From: Paenibacillus eucommiae
GTDB taxonomy: Bacteria; Bacillota; Bacilli; Paenibacillales; NBRC-103111
DNA length: 64,000 bases
Direction of reading: 5' to 3'
Assembly: GCF_017874215.1 (NCBI RefSeq)
Contig: NZ_JAGGLB010000002.1
Coordinates: 248,001 to 312,000, forward strand
Shown: piece after piece, positions 28,905 through 38,007 of the stretch
Position numbering within the stretch: the stretch's first letter is position 1
Layout: each line of letters opens with the position of its first letter
Translations under genes and position numbers: made by a program
Notes under the pieces: generated by a model
Seen by the model: the letters and a program-made list of their open reading frames with translations, nothing else
The model's database searches: none
Told to the model about the DNA's origin: nothing

Positions 28905-30680
28905 ATGCAACCACAGCGGCCCCAACAATTTATTCGACCTATTCATGAACATTTGCATATGCATTTCGACAGAGAGTGGCTGGCCGATTTCGACGCCCGT
29001 CTGAGCGGTGGCGGACCCTGGGACGATTGGACTCTGTATCAGCTCGCCTATGAAGCGGAACAATCCCGCTTGGTTCCTAGCTTTGAAGAGCTGCAATGCC
29101 TGAATCATCTTGAACAGCTTGCACCCATGCCCCATCAAATAGACACCGCCAAAAAAGTGCTCAATGAAATGCGCGGACGCGCTATTCTTGCCGATGAAGT
29201 GGGACTCGGAAAAACGATTGAAGCGGGCCTGATCCTTAAGGAGTATATGGTAAGAGGACTTGTCCGCAAAACATTGATCCTTGTGCCTGCCTCCCTGGTC
29301 CTGCAATGGGTACGGGAGCTTAACCAAAAATTCGGCATTCAGGCGGCAGCTCAGAAAAAAGCCTACATGTGGAAAAGCACCGACGTGATCGTCGCTTCCA
29401 TGGACACCGCCAAACGCGATCCACATCGCGAAATCGTCATGGGACAGGAATACGATATGGTGATCGTCGATGAGGCCCACAAGCTGAAAAATAAAAAAAC
29501 TACCAACTACCAATTCGTTAACGAGCTTCGTAAAAAATACTGTCTGCTGCTAACCGCCACACCTGTTCAGAATGATCTCAAAGAGCTTTATAACCTGATA
29601 ACCTTACTGAAACCAGGACAGCTCGGCGGTCAAAGTCAATTTAAAGCCAACTTCGTTATGGGCAAAAGAACACCAAAAAACGAAGGCAAGCTTCAGCATG
29701 AGCTATCTAAGGTAATGATCCGCAACCGCCGCGGCGATGGAGGCCTCGAATTTACCAAGCGCGTGGTCAAAAACATTCCGATCACCCTCTCTCCGGAGGA
29801 GCAGGCGCTGTATGAGGGTGTAACCAGCTTTGTACGCACCCGTTATGAAGAGAGCAAAGGCGATCTCTCCAGTATGCTATCGCTGATCACCTTGCAGCGT
29901 GAGGTATGCAGCTCCCGTGATGCCGTCTTTATTACGCTGGTCAATTTATTCAAAAAAACCGCTGAGGACTCTCCGGTCAGACCGCGGATCTGGGAGCTGG
30001 TCGAGCTAATTCGCAGCATTGGAGCGAACACTAAGGCAGATAAGGCTATAGAGCTCGTGCAGCAAATAGGTGAGAAGGTGATCATTTTCACCGAATACCG
30101 CGCGTCGCAGGAATATTTATTAACTTATTTGAAACAGCATAAAATCAGTGCCGTTCCTTATCGGGGAGGCATGAATCGCGGCAAAAAGGACTGGATGATG
30201 GATTTATTCCGCAACCGGGCGCAGGTGCTTGTCGCTACAGAGGCTGGCGGAGAAGGAATCAATCTGCAGTTTTGTCACAATATGATCAATTTCGATCTTC
30301 CTTGGAATCCCATGCGTGTAGAACAGAGAATTGGGCGCGTGCACAGACTGGGGCAAACCCATGATGTGAATATATATAACTTTTCCACAAGAAATACGAT
30401 CGAAGAGCATATCCTATCCCTGCTGCATGAAAAAATCAATATGTTCGAGCGGGTAATCGGGCAGTTAGACACTATTTTGGAACGGTTTGAGAAAAAGAAA
30501 TCGCTTGAAACCTCCCTATTCAGGCTCGTTATGGAATCGGGCTCCGAAGCAGAGATTCGCAGCAAGCTAGATGAGTTCGGAAATGCCTTCTCCGACATTC
30601 AGTCGGAAGTGGAAACGACGAATCCCCTAAATGCTATTCTGGATGCAGTAGAAGGCGAAAGGATTGAATTGATACCATGA
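28905..30680 (+). CDS. yqhH: SNF2-family helicase-like ATPase YqhH
   Basis: 591 residues. The SNF2 core shows motif I DEVGLGKTIEAGL (about residue 95), motif II DEAH (within MVIVDEAHKLKNKK), motif III LLTATPVQN, and in the second lobe VLVATEAGGEGINLQ and the final VEQRIGRVHRLGQ. The short N-terminus (~75 residues) contains no zinc-finger or chromodomain. RapA-like relatives remodel transcription or DNA complexes; the role of YqhH is not known to me. ATG 28905 follows GAGGAGG. It overlaps yqhG by four bases (ATGA), so they are coupled. Confidence 0.87.
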   Translation: MQPQRPQQFIRPIHEHLHMHFDREWLADFDARLSGGGPWDDWTLYQLAYEAEQSRLVPSFEELQCLNHLEQLAPMPHQIDTAKKVLNEMRGRAILADEVGLGKTIEAGLILKEYMVRGLVRKTLILVPASLVLQWVRELNQKFGIQAAAQKKAYMWKSTDVIVASMDTAKRDPHREIVMGQEYDMVIVDEAHKLKNKKTTNYQFVNELRKKYCLLLTATPVQNDLKELYNLITLLKPGQLGGQSQFKANFVMGKRTPKNEGKLQHELSKVMIRNRRGDGGLEFTKRVVKNIPITLSPEEQALYEGVTSFVRTRYEESKGDLSSMLSLITLQREVCSSRDAVFITLVNLFKKTAEDSPVRPRIWELVELIRSIGANTKADKAIELVQQIGEKVIIFTEYRASQEYLLTYLKQHKISAVPYRGGMNRGKKDWMMDLFRNRAQVLVATEAGGEGINLQFCHNMINFDLPWNPMRVEQRIGRVHRLGQTHDVNIYNFSTRNTIEEHILSLLHEKINMFERVIGQLDTILERFEKKKSLETSLFRLVMESGSEAEIRSKLDEFGNAFSDIQSEVETTNPLNAILDAVEGERIELIP

Positions 30681-31762
30681 ACAAGCGCCATATTCAAGCA
30701 TTTGTCATGCGCTTCCTGGAAGTGTTTGGCTGCAGCATCATTGAGAAAACACCCGAATATGTCACAGTCAAGCTTTCACCTGATGCCGATAAGGAATTGA
30801 CCGGGCGCTCCTATTATTGGAGCTTTGTAGAGCGTACGGGAGCTCCTGCAGAGACGATGACCTACACCTTCGTCTTTGATCCCGAGCGCATTAAAGCCGA
30901 GCTCAAGCAAGGCCAGCAAACCATCGCCCGTTCGAACCCTGGCGCACAGCAAGCTCTATCACCACCTGCTCAGTCACAACAAAGATCAAATGCACATGCA
31001 CCAAATGCAACACATGCAACACATGGGCCACAAACAGGTCAAACAACTCCAGCTGGAAGGGGACCCGCTCCCGCTGTTAACAACCAAGCATCTGACGTCC
31101 CGCAGGATAACAGCATTCTTGGCCGTTATTTTGGCTTCGTGCCGACAACTGTTGTGAGCCGCATTCCAAGAGATGAAATCAACTATGGGAGCCGCAGGCT
31201 TGAGCAGCTATTCGATATCGTTCAGAACAAAGGACGCTTCGTTTACTTATTTGAGGAGCCCTTCTCTATTCAACCCGTTCAGCAGGCTCAACGGATTTAC
31301 GATACATGGTTTACTATCAACTATAAAGTCGAGCTTGTCTGTGATATGAAACGCAGCGAAATCCATTCATTGGCCATCAAGCTGAATTCTGGAGAAATCC
31401 GTGACCAATTTCATAAAAAACTGCTAACCAAAAACCTGTCACCCCGTCTACCAGCAAACCTGCACATTCTTCCTGCCACGATTCCGCTGCCTAAAGCTAT
31501 GAACGCTTTGGAGCTGGCGCTGGAGCATACGGTAAGCCGTTACGATCACCGCTGGGCGGATGAAGCGAATGAGCGTCATCATGACGAGGCACATAGGATC
31601 GACGATTATTATCTAGGTCTGATCGGGTCTGCGGAAGCTGAGCAGAAAGCCGATGTAGAAGCTCAGTATGTGAACCGCCGCGCAGAAATAGATTGGCAGT
31701 ATAAGCCGCGCATCCTTGTTTCCGTCATCAATTGCGGAATATTTCATTTAAGCGCGGAATAA
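30677..31762 (+). CDS. yqhG: YqhG-family protein with a low-complexity insertion
   Basis: 361 residues. The N-terminal ~75 (HIQAFVMRFLEVFGCSIIEK, SYYWSFVERTG) and the part from about residue 150 (GRYFGFVPTTVVSRIPRDEI) match the YqhG family, a partner of YqhH in Bacillus. The family is usually near 260 residues; the excess is a Gln/Pro/Ala/His-rich stretch at about 78-150 that looks disordered. The start codon lies inside the yqhH stop. Function is unknown; the conserved pairing suggests it works with the SNF2 ATPase. Confidence 0.82.
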   Translation: MNKRHIQAFVMRFLEVFGCSIIEKTPEYVTVKLSPDADKELTGRSYYWSFVERTGAPAETMTYTFVFDPERIKAELKQGQQTIARSNPGAQQALSPPAQSQQRSNAHAPNATHATHGPQTGQTTPAGRGPAPAVNNQASDVPQDNSILGRYFGFVPTTVVSRIPRDEINYGSRRLEQLFDIVQNKGRFVYLFEEPFSIQPVQQAQRIYDTWFTINYKVELVCDMKRSEIHSLAIKLNSGEIRDQFHKKLLTKNLSPRLPANLHILPATIPLPKAMNALELALEHTVSRYDHRWADEANERHHDEAHRIDDYYLGLIGSAEAEQKADVEAQYVNRRAEIDWQYKPRILVSVINCGIFHLSAE

Positions 31763-31892
31763 CGGTAGGAAATTGACTGCAATCGATAAAAGCTATCAAT
31801 TAATGCCGCGCATTCCAACAATATTTTTAAGGCATTAAGCTTACAATGTAAGCATAAGCTAGTAGGTTAAAGATATAGGCGGTGAAGCAAAT

Positions 31893-32789
31893 TTGAAAAA
31901 ATATGTCATAGGGCTGCTTGTTACCTTATTTTTAGGAGTCCAGCTATCGGCCCCTCCCCCTTCTTCAGCCGGGCAGACAAACAAGATAGCAAGCTCAACA
32001 GCCCCCTTACTGGAAGAAGCAGTGGAAACCTGGAAACAGCTTCTTGCCAAGAAACAAGGCTTTGAAAGCTGGCAGAAAGCTTCCTCCATCATTGAGCCAT
32101 TAGGTCCCGGCACACATGGTTGGGTAGTCATCCTCACGAAAGATGGACAAGAAGTCGGTTACATGATCGTTCACGCAGTGGAAGATGGAAGCTTTCGCCT
32201 CACGGAGTATGGGACTGGCAGTAACCCGCTTTATAGCATGAGCACGCTGTATCAATCCTTGATACGGCTCGAACTTTTACCGGACACATATTCTTTATCC
32301 GATTTGATGAAAGATCAGAGCATTTCTATACAAAGATGGTACACTGACGCCCTGCATGCGGTTTGGAAAATCAAGCTGAATCAAACAACCTTGATCATGG
32401 ACGCCAAAACCGGCGAACAGCTGCCCATTGAGGAAGCGGAGCTGGGGACAACTCTATTTGCAAAACTGCCTGCCTCGACTACACTAACAGGAAAGCTCGA
32501 TGAGAAGCAGATTTCCGCCTTTGACCCCTATGAAACCATGCCTTGGGTCACTGGCATCCCCTTGCAGATTCAGAGCCTGACGGATCTGAAAGCCTCCATG
32601 CAAAAGTATAACAAACTTACTTATACGGCAGAGCTATACAACAGTAAAGCGAGCTTCGCTTTTGCCGTTCTAGGCTACAGCAAATGGGGAAATGATGATG
32701 CCTACTTGATTGTGGATCAGAACGGTCCTAAATATTTGCTGTTGGAACTGGCGGTTCAACAAGGGCATTTTTTCAAAACTCGTACTTAA
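31893..32789 (+). CDS. Exported protein of unknown function
   Basis: 298 residues beginning at TTG 31893 behind GGCGGTGAA. A signal peptide (KKYVIGLLVTLFLGVQLSA then SSAG) suggests secretion. The rest is a soluble mixed alpha/beta sequence with two possibly related segments (HGWVVILTKDGQEVGYMIV and the YTDALHAVWKIKLNQTTLI region). No cysteine pairs or catalytic motif are apparent and I do not recognise a family. It follows yqhG by 130 bases and ends at a terminator (32819-32858). Confidence 0.75.
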   Translation: MKKYVIGLLVTLFLGVQLSAPPPSSAGQTNKIASSTAPLLEEAVETWKQLLAKKQGFESWQKASSIIEPLGPGTHGWVVILTKDGQEVGYMIVHAVEDGSFRLTEYGTGSNPLYSMSTLYQSLIRLELLPDTYSLSDLMKDQSISIQRWYTDALHAVWKIKLNQTTLIMDAKTGEQLPIEEAELGTTLFAKLPASTTLTGKLDEKQISAFDPYETMPWVTGIPLQIQSLTDLKASMQKYNKLTYTAELYNSKASFAFAVLGYSKWGNDDAYLIVDQNGPKYLLLELAVQQGHFFKTRT

Positions 32790-32818
32790 TGACAATGAAA
32801 ATAGTTAAAATAAAAAGG

Positions 32819-32858
32819 AAAAGGACCTTAGGGATATTCCCTGATGGTCCTTTTTATT
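32819..32858 (+). terminator. Intrinsic terminator after the exported protein gene
   Basis: AAAAGGACC (32819-32827) pairs with GGTCCTTTT (32846-32854), with an inner GGGA/TCCC pair, followed by TTTTTATTTT. Confidence 0.75.
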
Positions 32859-32941
32859 TTGGAAATCATTACTCCACCTGTCTCCACCCTGAGTGGTGGA
32901 TTCAATTTTACTACTTTATCACTTTATTCTTTATTACTCTA

Positions 32942-33955
32942 TTACTTTATCGCGTTAGCAAGTGCTTTTCGATCCGGAGCATGGGGCGGCTCCTCCATCC
33001 ACTGGCGCTCGATCAGCATCTCCATGCCCTGCTTGCCATTCTGAAGAATTTCCAACAAAATTTGCATATATTCAGCTGCCAAATCAACTCTTGACGCCAT
33101 TGAAATAGCATGACCTGTATATAAAATGCCTTGAGTGTTAGTCAAACTAATCAATCCAAGGATTAACCTGTCTGAAAAAGGTGAGACCGTAGAAGCTGTT
33201 ACAGCTGTATTCACCATGATATTCCCTAATAAATCTTCCTCACTTAACGTTTTATTCATAAATTCAATCTGTTTTTCAGCGAGTTTTTTTCCTTTTAATA
33301 AATATTGCTTGATTTCATTGTCTTTAACGACCTGAATAAAACCCGTTAACAAAATAACTCCAAAGTAGTTTCGTTCAATGTTAAAGAACATATCGGATAA
33401 CTCCAGAACATTAAGCGAACGCTGCGGCTCGAACCATTTGGATATGAAGGTTTCTTTTTTCTTCAGAAACTCGATATGCTCCGGGTAAGGGATGTAAGCA
33501 GGACGATCATAGATTCCTTTTGACAGCATCAATTCGACGCATTGGTTGTACAGCTTAAGTGAAGACGTTAGACATTTCGAGAAAAAAGCTCTCAAATCTT
33601 CACGGGCTACACTAGATGTAAGCAAGCCATATGATACCATCCCCAGACGACTTAGTCCGTACGCATAGCTTAAAGGAAAAAGATTAAAAAACAACGGAGG
33701 TGCCGACAGATTTATATCTTCATCTGTATACCCCCTAGGTATAGGAAACTCTTCCTGTGTGAAAAGCCGGGTAATTTCCTTCACAAAGCCTTCAGATTCA
33801 GTTAAAGACTCCGATAACAAAGCCTTTACCTCTTGGTCATCTGTATTTGTCAGTAGAACCTTAGTTAAACAAACAGTCATGCTCTCACTCATATATGTCG
33901 ACCATAAAGCAGCAACTTCTGTTGATGTTAGTCCAACCGATCGCTTGTGATTCAT
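32942..33955 (-). CDS. DUF3231 family protein (spore-associated, ferritin-like helical)
   Basis: 337 residues of two similar helical halves, each about 165 residues, as in DUF3231 proteins found almost only in endospore formers. Recognisable parts are LTSTEVAALWSTYMSESM near the start and a repeat of the theme in the second half (FFNIERNYFGVILL, KQIEFMNKTL). No membrane helix or signal is evident. ATG 33955 is preferred to ATG 34000 because GGAAGGGG lies just upstream of it. A structured repeat begins 82 bases upstream. Its biochemical role is not known. Confidence 0.8.
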   Translation of the reverse strand: MNHKRSVGLTSTEVAALWSTYMSESMTVCLTKVLLTNTDDQEVKALLSESLTESEGFVKEITRLFTQEEFPIPRGYTDEDINLSAPPLFFNLFPLSYAYGLSRLGMVSYGLLTSSVAREDLRAFFSKCLTSSLKLYNQCVELMLSKGIYDRPAYIPYPEHIEFLKKKETFISKWFEPQRSLNVLELSDMFFNIERNYFGVILLTGFIQVVKDNEIKQYLLKGKKLAEKQIEFMNKTLSEEDLLGNIMVNTAVTASTVSPFSDRLILGLISLTNTQGILYTGHAISMASRVDLAAEYMQILLEILQNGKQGMEMLIERQWMEEPPHAPDRKALANAIK

Positions 33956-34036
33956 TGCATGTTTTCCCCTTCCAAAAAAAACTCCACCTTTATTATGCAC
34001 GATCCATTTGGTTGCTATACATATTATGAGAAAGAA

Positions 34037-34259
34037 ACCTTGTGGTGTCCTTTGAGGAGCGTGTTCGTGACGCTTGTGCTTGGGGGAGGAAAGGGGTATG
34101 GGATCCAGCCGCTGTTAAAGATTTGTTCTCTGAATTGAATGTAAAGGTTGGAACAAAAATCTTTAAATGCGGACGCTATCACTCTTCCACCCACACCCCT
34201 TTCCTCTCTCAGCTACAATCGCCCGAACATCCCACGCTCAAACGGACAACCAGCAAGGT
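34037..34259. repeat. Structured dispersed repeat, copy 2
   Basis: The ends pair (ACCTTG at 34037 with CAAGGT at 34254; TTTGAG with CTCAAA). Main stem: 34086-34102 with 34190-34206, 16 of 17 paired. Inner stem: TTAAAGATTTGTTC at 34115 with GAACAAAAATCTTTAA at 34151, two-base bulge. The intervening GCGGACGCTATCACTCTTCC matches copies 1 and 3. Main-stem sequence differs from the other copies while pairing is retained. Confidence 0.85.
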
Positions 34260-34359
34260 TTTTTCTCTTGACTGGAGGAGATTTCCTAGCGGGCAAAGGG
34301 GCTGGGGAAGAAGAATACCCGCCTCCCGCACCAGTGCAAGCAGTTGAAAAGGATCTGCT

Positions 34360-34437
34360 ACTTTAACGATGAAAATCATCATTAAAGTGGATGATTAACC
34401 TGGTAACACTTATTTTAACGATGATTTTCATCGTTAA
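34360..34437. repeat. Double TTAACGATG palindrome unit, copy A
   Basis: ACTTTAACGATG...ATCATTAAAGT (34360-34388) is followed after ~26 bases by TTAACGATG (34415-34423) and CATCGTTAA (34429-34437), a perfect 9-bp inverted repeat with a 5-base loop. The linker (GTGGATGATTAACCTGGTAACACTT, split here by meaning: GATGATTAACCTG) recurs in units near 42785 and 58715. Located ~100 bases past structured repeat copy 2. Confidence 0.75.
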
Positions 34438-34594
34438 GTGAAGCACTCGCTCATTTCGGGGGAGACAAGCTGTTTAACATCGCACATCCGGAATGCCAGC
34501 AGAGGTTGCTCTCCTGAGGGAACGGGATAGTGGCGATATGGAATAAAGGAGCTTCCTTTCCGCTCCTGGAGTATTAATTGTAAATCAAAATAAT
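34438..34594. other. Intergenic remainder after copy-2 repeats
   Basis: Includes a short GGAGC/GCTCC hairpin at about 34549-34566. No coding signal is seen. Confidence 0.4.
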
Positions 34595-34635
34595 AAAAAA
34601 ACACCTCCTGCAGGCATTTAGCCTTTGGGAGATGT
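34595..34635 (-). terminator. Terminator overlapping the end of yqzE
   Basis: ACACCTCC (34601-34608) pairs with GGAGATGT (34628-34635), with an inner AGGC/GCCT pair; the minus-strand U tract (A run 34595-34601) follows. The stem includes the yqzE stop codon region. Confidence 0.7.
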
Positions 34636-34824
34636 CGCTTTGCTTCGGACCTGCTTCGTCAGCATTCGAATAGCTAATGGCACCATGCCAAACCAGCGCA
34701 CCTGCCAATCCTCTTTCTCCTGCTTGTGAATTTGCTTAATTTGCTTTCGAACTTCTTTGGGTGTATCCATGTAGGTAACAACCTGCTCTGTGATGTACCT
34801 GACCAAATCGTCTCCACTAGCCAT
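34618..34824 (-). CDS. yqzE: YqzE family small protein
   Basis: 68 residues: MASGDDLVRYITEQVVTYMD then a KEVRKQIKQIHKQEKED basic helix and RWFGMVPLAIRMLTKQ amphipathic end, the conserved YqzE layout. ATG 34824 is chosen because GGCGGTGG lies six bases upstream; a longer frame from 34914 adds an unrelated leader. In B. subtilis yqzE lies in the comG-tasA-sinR-yqhG neighbourhood, so its occurrence ~3 kb from yqhG keeps synteny. Function is unknown. Confidence 0.8.
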   Translation of the reverse strand: MASGDDLVRYITEQVVTYMDTPKEVRKQIKQIHKQEKEDWQVRWFGMVPLAIRMLTKQVRSKATSPKG

Positions 34825-34926
34825 AAGCATCCACCGCCCTCTACTTCCAGTGTTGCCTGCTAACCCTGCCCCTATACGAAGGAATACTAGGAATACGAAG
34901 GACATCGTAGACATCGCTATACATTG

Positions 34927-35205
34927 TTACACTTTTCCGCCGCTCTCTATAATGATTTTATCAGCGAATGACTTGATAGTCGGACAGCCCACCAGCATGG
35001 GCTTAGATTCACACTGCAGCAACAGGATCGCACGTTTCACATCCCAGGCATACTGAAAAGCAACATTAAATCCAGCTACAGTGATATTGAACCTGCCTGA
35101 AGCAGCATTGGGTATTGAGAAGCCTTGTTTTCTGCCTAAGTTTTGCAGAGCCTTAAATACTGGTGCCGTTATATGATGATAAGTCCACGTTGAACAAGCT
35201 GCCAT
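34927..35205 (-). CDS. Small protein of unknown function
   Basis: 92 residues from ATG 35205, nine bases after GGAGG (the frame is open from 35226). The sequence MAACSTWTYHHITAPVFKAL suggests an N-terminal helix, and the C-terminal FADKIIIESGGKV a mixed fold; three cysteines are scattered (Cys4 and two in LLLQCESKPMLVGCP). No family is recognised. It precedes yqzE by about 100 bases on the same strand. Confidence 0.55.
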   Translation of the reverse strand: MAACSTWTYHHITAPVFKALQNLGRKQGFSIPNAASGRFNITVAGFNVAFQYAWDVKRAILLLQCESKPMLVGCPTIKSFADKIIIESGGKV

Positions 35206-35303
35206 AAATGAACGCCTCCAATGCACATATTTTCAATATTTGTATGTGCGTGGAGGGGGATTAGTTCCCGTTAATCAAGCCTATGTATTGGTTTTCCCTA
35301 ATT

Positions 35304-36740
35304 TTAGGTGAGCGGCAGGATCACACTTACTGTTGTTCCTTTGTTTACTTTACTTTTAATATCCAGGCGCCCCTTGTGTGCTTCAATGATTCTTTGCGTT
35401 ACCATAAGACCTAAGCCTGTACCTTTTTCCTTCGTTGAATAAAAAGGCTCTCCGATCTTGCTCACGAAATTTTCCGGAATCCCACAGCCTTCGTCAAAAA
35501 CTTGAATTCGCACATGCTGCTGGTCCTTTTTAATCGAAACTCTGATGATGCCCCCGCTGGACATGGCTTCAATGCCATTTTTAATAATATTAATAAATAC
35601 CTGCTTCAATTGATTTTCCTCGCAATGCAACAGCGGAATGCCTTCATCGAAAGCAGCGATAATCTGAACCGAATTAATATTTGCCTGCGACTCCAACAGT
35701 GAAATAACATCACTCATAATAAAGCAGACGTCCTTTTGCTGAAAAACCGTCATCTGCGGCTTAGCCAGAACCAGGAGCTCACTGGAAATCAATTCAATTC
35801 TCGACAGTTCACTCAGCATGATTTCGATATAGTGAGATTTGGCTTCGGGATAAGTATGCTTAAGCAGCTGTATAAATCCTTTTAAAGAAGTTAATGGATT
35901 GCGGATTTCATGGGCAACAGCAGCAGCAAGCTGACCGACCGCAGATAGCTTGTCTGACTTTCGGAGCAGCTCCTCAGTTCTTTGCAAATCGGTAATATCT
36001 TTTACCGTCCCGAATATCTCTACCAGCTGTCCATTGATGTAAATTGGTATGTTATGTATTCTCACTTCAACCCGGTGCCCCTGCTTATGGCGAATTCCTG
36101 TATCAAACGAATGTGAGGCTTGGGTTTCATTGATCATTATCCACTCTTTGCTAAGCTGTTCCCTGTCATCCTCAAATGTAAGGTCCTTCATGGCTATAGT
36201 TAGCAGCTCTTCTTTCGAATAGCCGGTGATTTGTTCATATGCAGGATTAACTTCCGTAAAATTCCCATTTAAATCTATAGCCCTTACCCCGTCCGGGTTA
36301 TATGTGATAAAGGATTCATATCTTTGATAGATTTCAATAAGAGACTGCTCCAGCTTCTTTCTTTCACCCTGCTCTTGAATGATCGCTGGTTTTTCTGTAT
36401 TTTTTTGCGCGGTTATGTCTTTGGCAATGATGAATGATCCTACAGCGTTCCCCTCAGCATCAGCATCTATTGCTATATGTTGGACCTGCAGTTCTGTAAC
36501 AAAGCCTAGCATATTACAAATACTAATTTCATAATCCTGTTTATCTGCCACAACTAGAAGCGAATACAGATCTATGGCAGAAAGCTCTTCGGACGTGCAG
36601 CCCAGTAATCTCTCAGCAGCAGGATTGGCATGGGTAAGCTTACCTTTTAGATCAAAAAAACATACAGCATCAGGATTTTGCAAAAAAAACGATCTGAAGA
36701 TCAGCTCGTTGCCAGTCTTATTGATTTGATTGGGGTCCAT
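35304..36740 (-). CDS. PAS-domain sensor histidine kinase (orphan, sporulation-kinase-like)
   Basis: 478 residues with no membrane segment. Two PAS domains (about 15-110, FFDLKGKLTHANPAAERLLG; about 140-255, AIDLNGNFTEVNPAYEQITG) precede a HisKA domain with AVAHEIRNPLTSLKG (His near 275) and an HATPase domain with NQLKQVFINIIKNGIEAM, FDEGCGIP and GTGLGLMV. No response regulator is adjacent. Cytosolic PAS kinases of this design include KinA/KinE, which feed the sporulation phosphorelay; that role is an inference. ATG 36740 follows AAGGGAGATGGG. Confidence 0.88.
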   Translation of the reverse strand: MDPNQINKTGNELIFRSFFLQNPDAVCFFDLKGKLTHANPAAERLLGCTSEELSAIDLYSLLVVADKQDYEISICNMLGFVTELQVQHIAIDADAEGNAVGSFIIAKDITAQKNTEKPAIIQEQGERKKLEQSLIEIYQRYESFITYNPDGVRAIDLNGNFTEVNPAYEQITGYSKEELLTIAMKDLTFEDDREQLSKEWIMINETQASHSFDTGIRHKQGHRVEVRIHNIPIYINGQLVEIFGTVKDITDLQRTEELLRKSDKLSAVGQLAAAVAHEIRNPLTSLKGFIQLLKHTYPEAKSHYIEIMLSELSRIELISSELLVLAKPQMTVFQQKDVCFIMSDVISLLESQANINSVQIIAAFDEGIPLLHCEENQLKQVFINIIKNGIEAMSSGGIIRVSIKKDQQHVRIQVFDEGCGIPENFVSKIGEPFYSTKEKGTGLGLMVTQRIIEAHKGRLDIKSKVNKGTTVSVILPLT

Positions 36741-36903
36741 CCGCCCATCTCCCTTAAGAGCTTTATTTGATCTAATTACCTAACATTATAGGATATGGCC
36801 GCTGCAATGTAAAAATACCCAATTCCAAGTGAAAGAGGGACAACCCTGCGGTTTTCCCTCGCAAATTAATCTTTAAATTGGGGATACAATCCAAAAACAA
36901 TCT

Positions 36904-37776
36904 TCATATAAACCGCCAAACAACAGCCCCAATCACGAGCAACGTTAAGATGCCTAAAGTCAGCCTCACATAGAGCGGCCTTTTGATCAGACGGTTGAAT
37001 GTAAAACGGAGTTTTGCGGGAAATTTCAGCTTTAAGCGGGTGCCCCAGCCATCATAAGTCCCCCCTGCTTCCGCCGCTAATGTAAACAGCTCCTTCGTCA
37101 CGATATTGACAGTCGCCAGGTCCAGTGCGTGCTTCTTGCGAAGCTGCAGTACATAGGGATTGACGGGACGCGAAGCATCCAACTCCGCCTGCATAATCAT
37201 ATAACCAAGCAAACCAGCCTTCCCCTTCACTTCATCCATACTGATTTTACTGGCAAAATGCAGCCAATGCTCTACTTCTCTCACAATTTCCGCTTTATCT
37301 CCATGCCGGTTGAGAGCATAGGAAATCTTGGCGTTGCGCATCCACTGTTCTTCCAGCGCCGTAGGGTACATCTCTTGCAAATAAAAGGACCAATCCTCAT
37401 CCTGTCTAATCGAAGAATAATAGCGAAAAGAAGGAAAGTCCGCCATAATTTGTGCTGCCTTGGATTCCCATTCCTCCGATTCAGCTGCATAGAAGTAAAG
37501 CTCCATCTTATTTTGCACAGAAATTCTTCCGACATAAATAGCCTGCTCGGATTCCTGCATACGCTGCATCAGCTTATCTTCAAGGGTATAAAATAAATCC
37601 TGGGCACGTTTGCTGGAGCTTCCTGCTGAGTCCCACAGACTGTACATATTAAAAATAACAGAGACTAACCGGCTTAGTCCCTGAATGGGGGCCTTTTCCT
37701 TTAAATCTGTATTCATAAATATCATCATCGGCTCCGTGCCGCTGTTTCGTTCGAATAAGTTCCAATCTTCAGGCAT
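36904..37776 (-). CDS. DUF695-like/RraB-like membrane-anchored protein
   Basis: 290 residues from ATG 37776, eight bases after AAGGAGG. The N-terminal half (EDWNLFERNSGTEPMMIFMN, KLMQRMQESEQAIYVGRISV) resembles DUF695, and the part with YYSSIRQDEDWSFYLQEMYP resembles the RraB-like fold often fused to it. The C-terminal ~110 residues end in a single transmembrane helix (YVRLTLGILTLLVIGAVVW), so the soluble part would sit at the inner membrane face. Function unknown. Confidence 0.6.
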   Translation of the reverse strand: MPEDWNLFERNSGTEPMMIFMNTDLKEKAPIQGLSRLVSVIFNMYSLWDSAGSSSKRAQDLFYTLEDKLMQRMQESEQAIYVGRISVQNKMELYFYAAESEEWESKAAQIMADFPSFRYYSSIRQDEDWSFYLQEMYPTALEEQWMRNAKISYALNRHGDKAEIVREVEHWLHFASKISMDEVKGKAGLLGYMIMQAELDASRPVNPYVLQLRKKHALDLATVNIVTKELFTLAAEAGGTYDGWGTRLKLKFPAKLRFTFNRLIKRPLYVRLTLGILTLLVIGAVVWRFI

Positions 37777-38007
37777 GGTTACGGCCTCCTTGTATGCGCT
37801 GCGAGGCATCTATATGATCCAACTCTCTATACTTCGATTATAGCGGTGTTTTTATAACTTTCAACCTTTTATTACCACATAAACAAGTTTATCTTGACTA
37901 TAGATCCAAATAGTTCCATTTATTGGACATATTTGATGGTTACTCTCCTAAGAGCAAAAATGATATACTACCCCTGAAAGACAAATAACAACAACTAGGA
38001 GGATTTT

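Noticed and set aside
28860..29513. 217-codon minus-strand ORF inside yqhH
   Set aside because: Antisense frame to the SNF2 gene with no motifs; the plus strand has helicase motifs I-VI.
34360..34437. CRISPR array suspicion for the TTAACGATG palindromes
   Set aside because: The repeats are palindromic, spacing is irregular, linkers are conserved rather than unique, and there are no cas genes.
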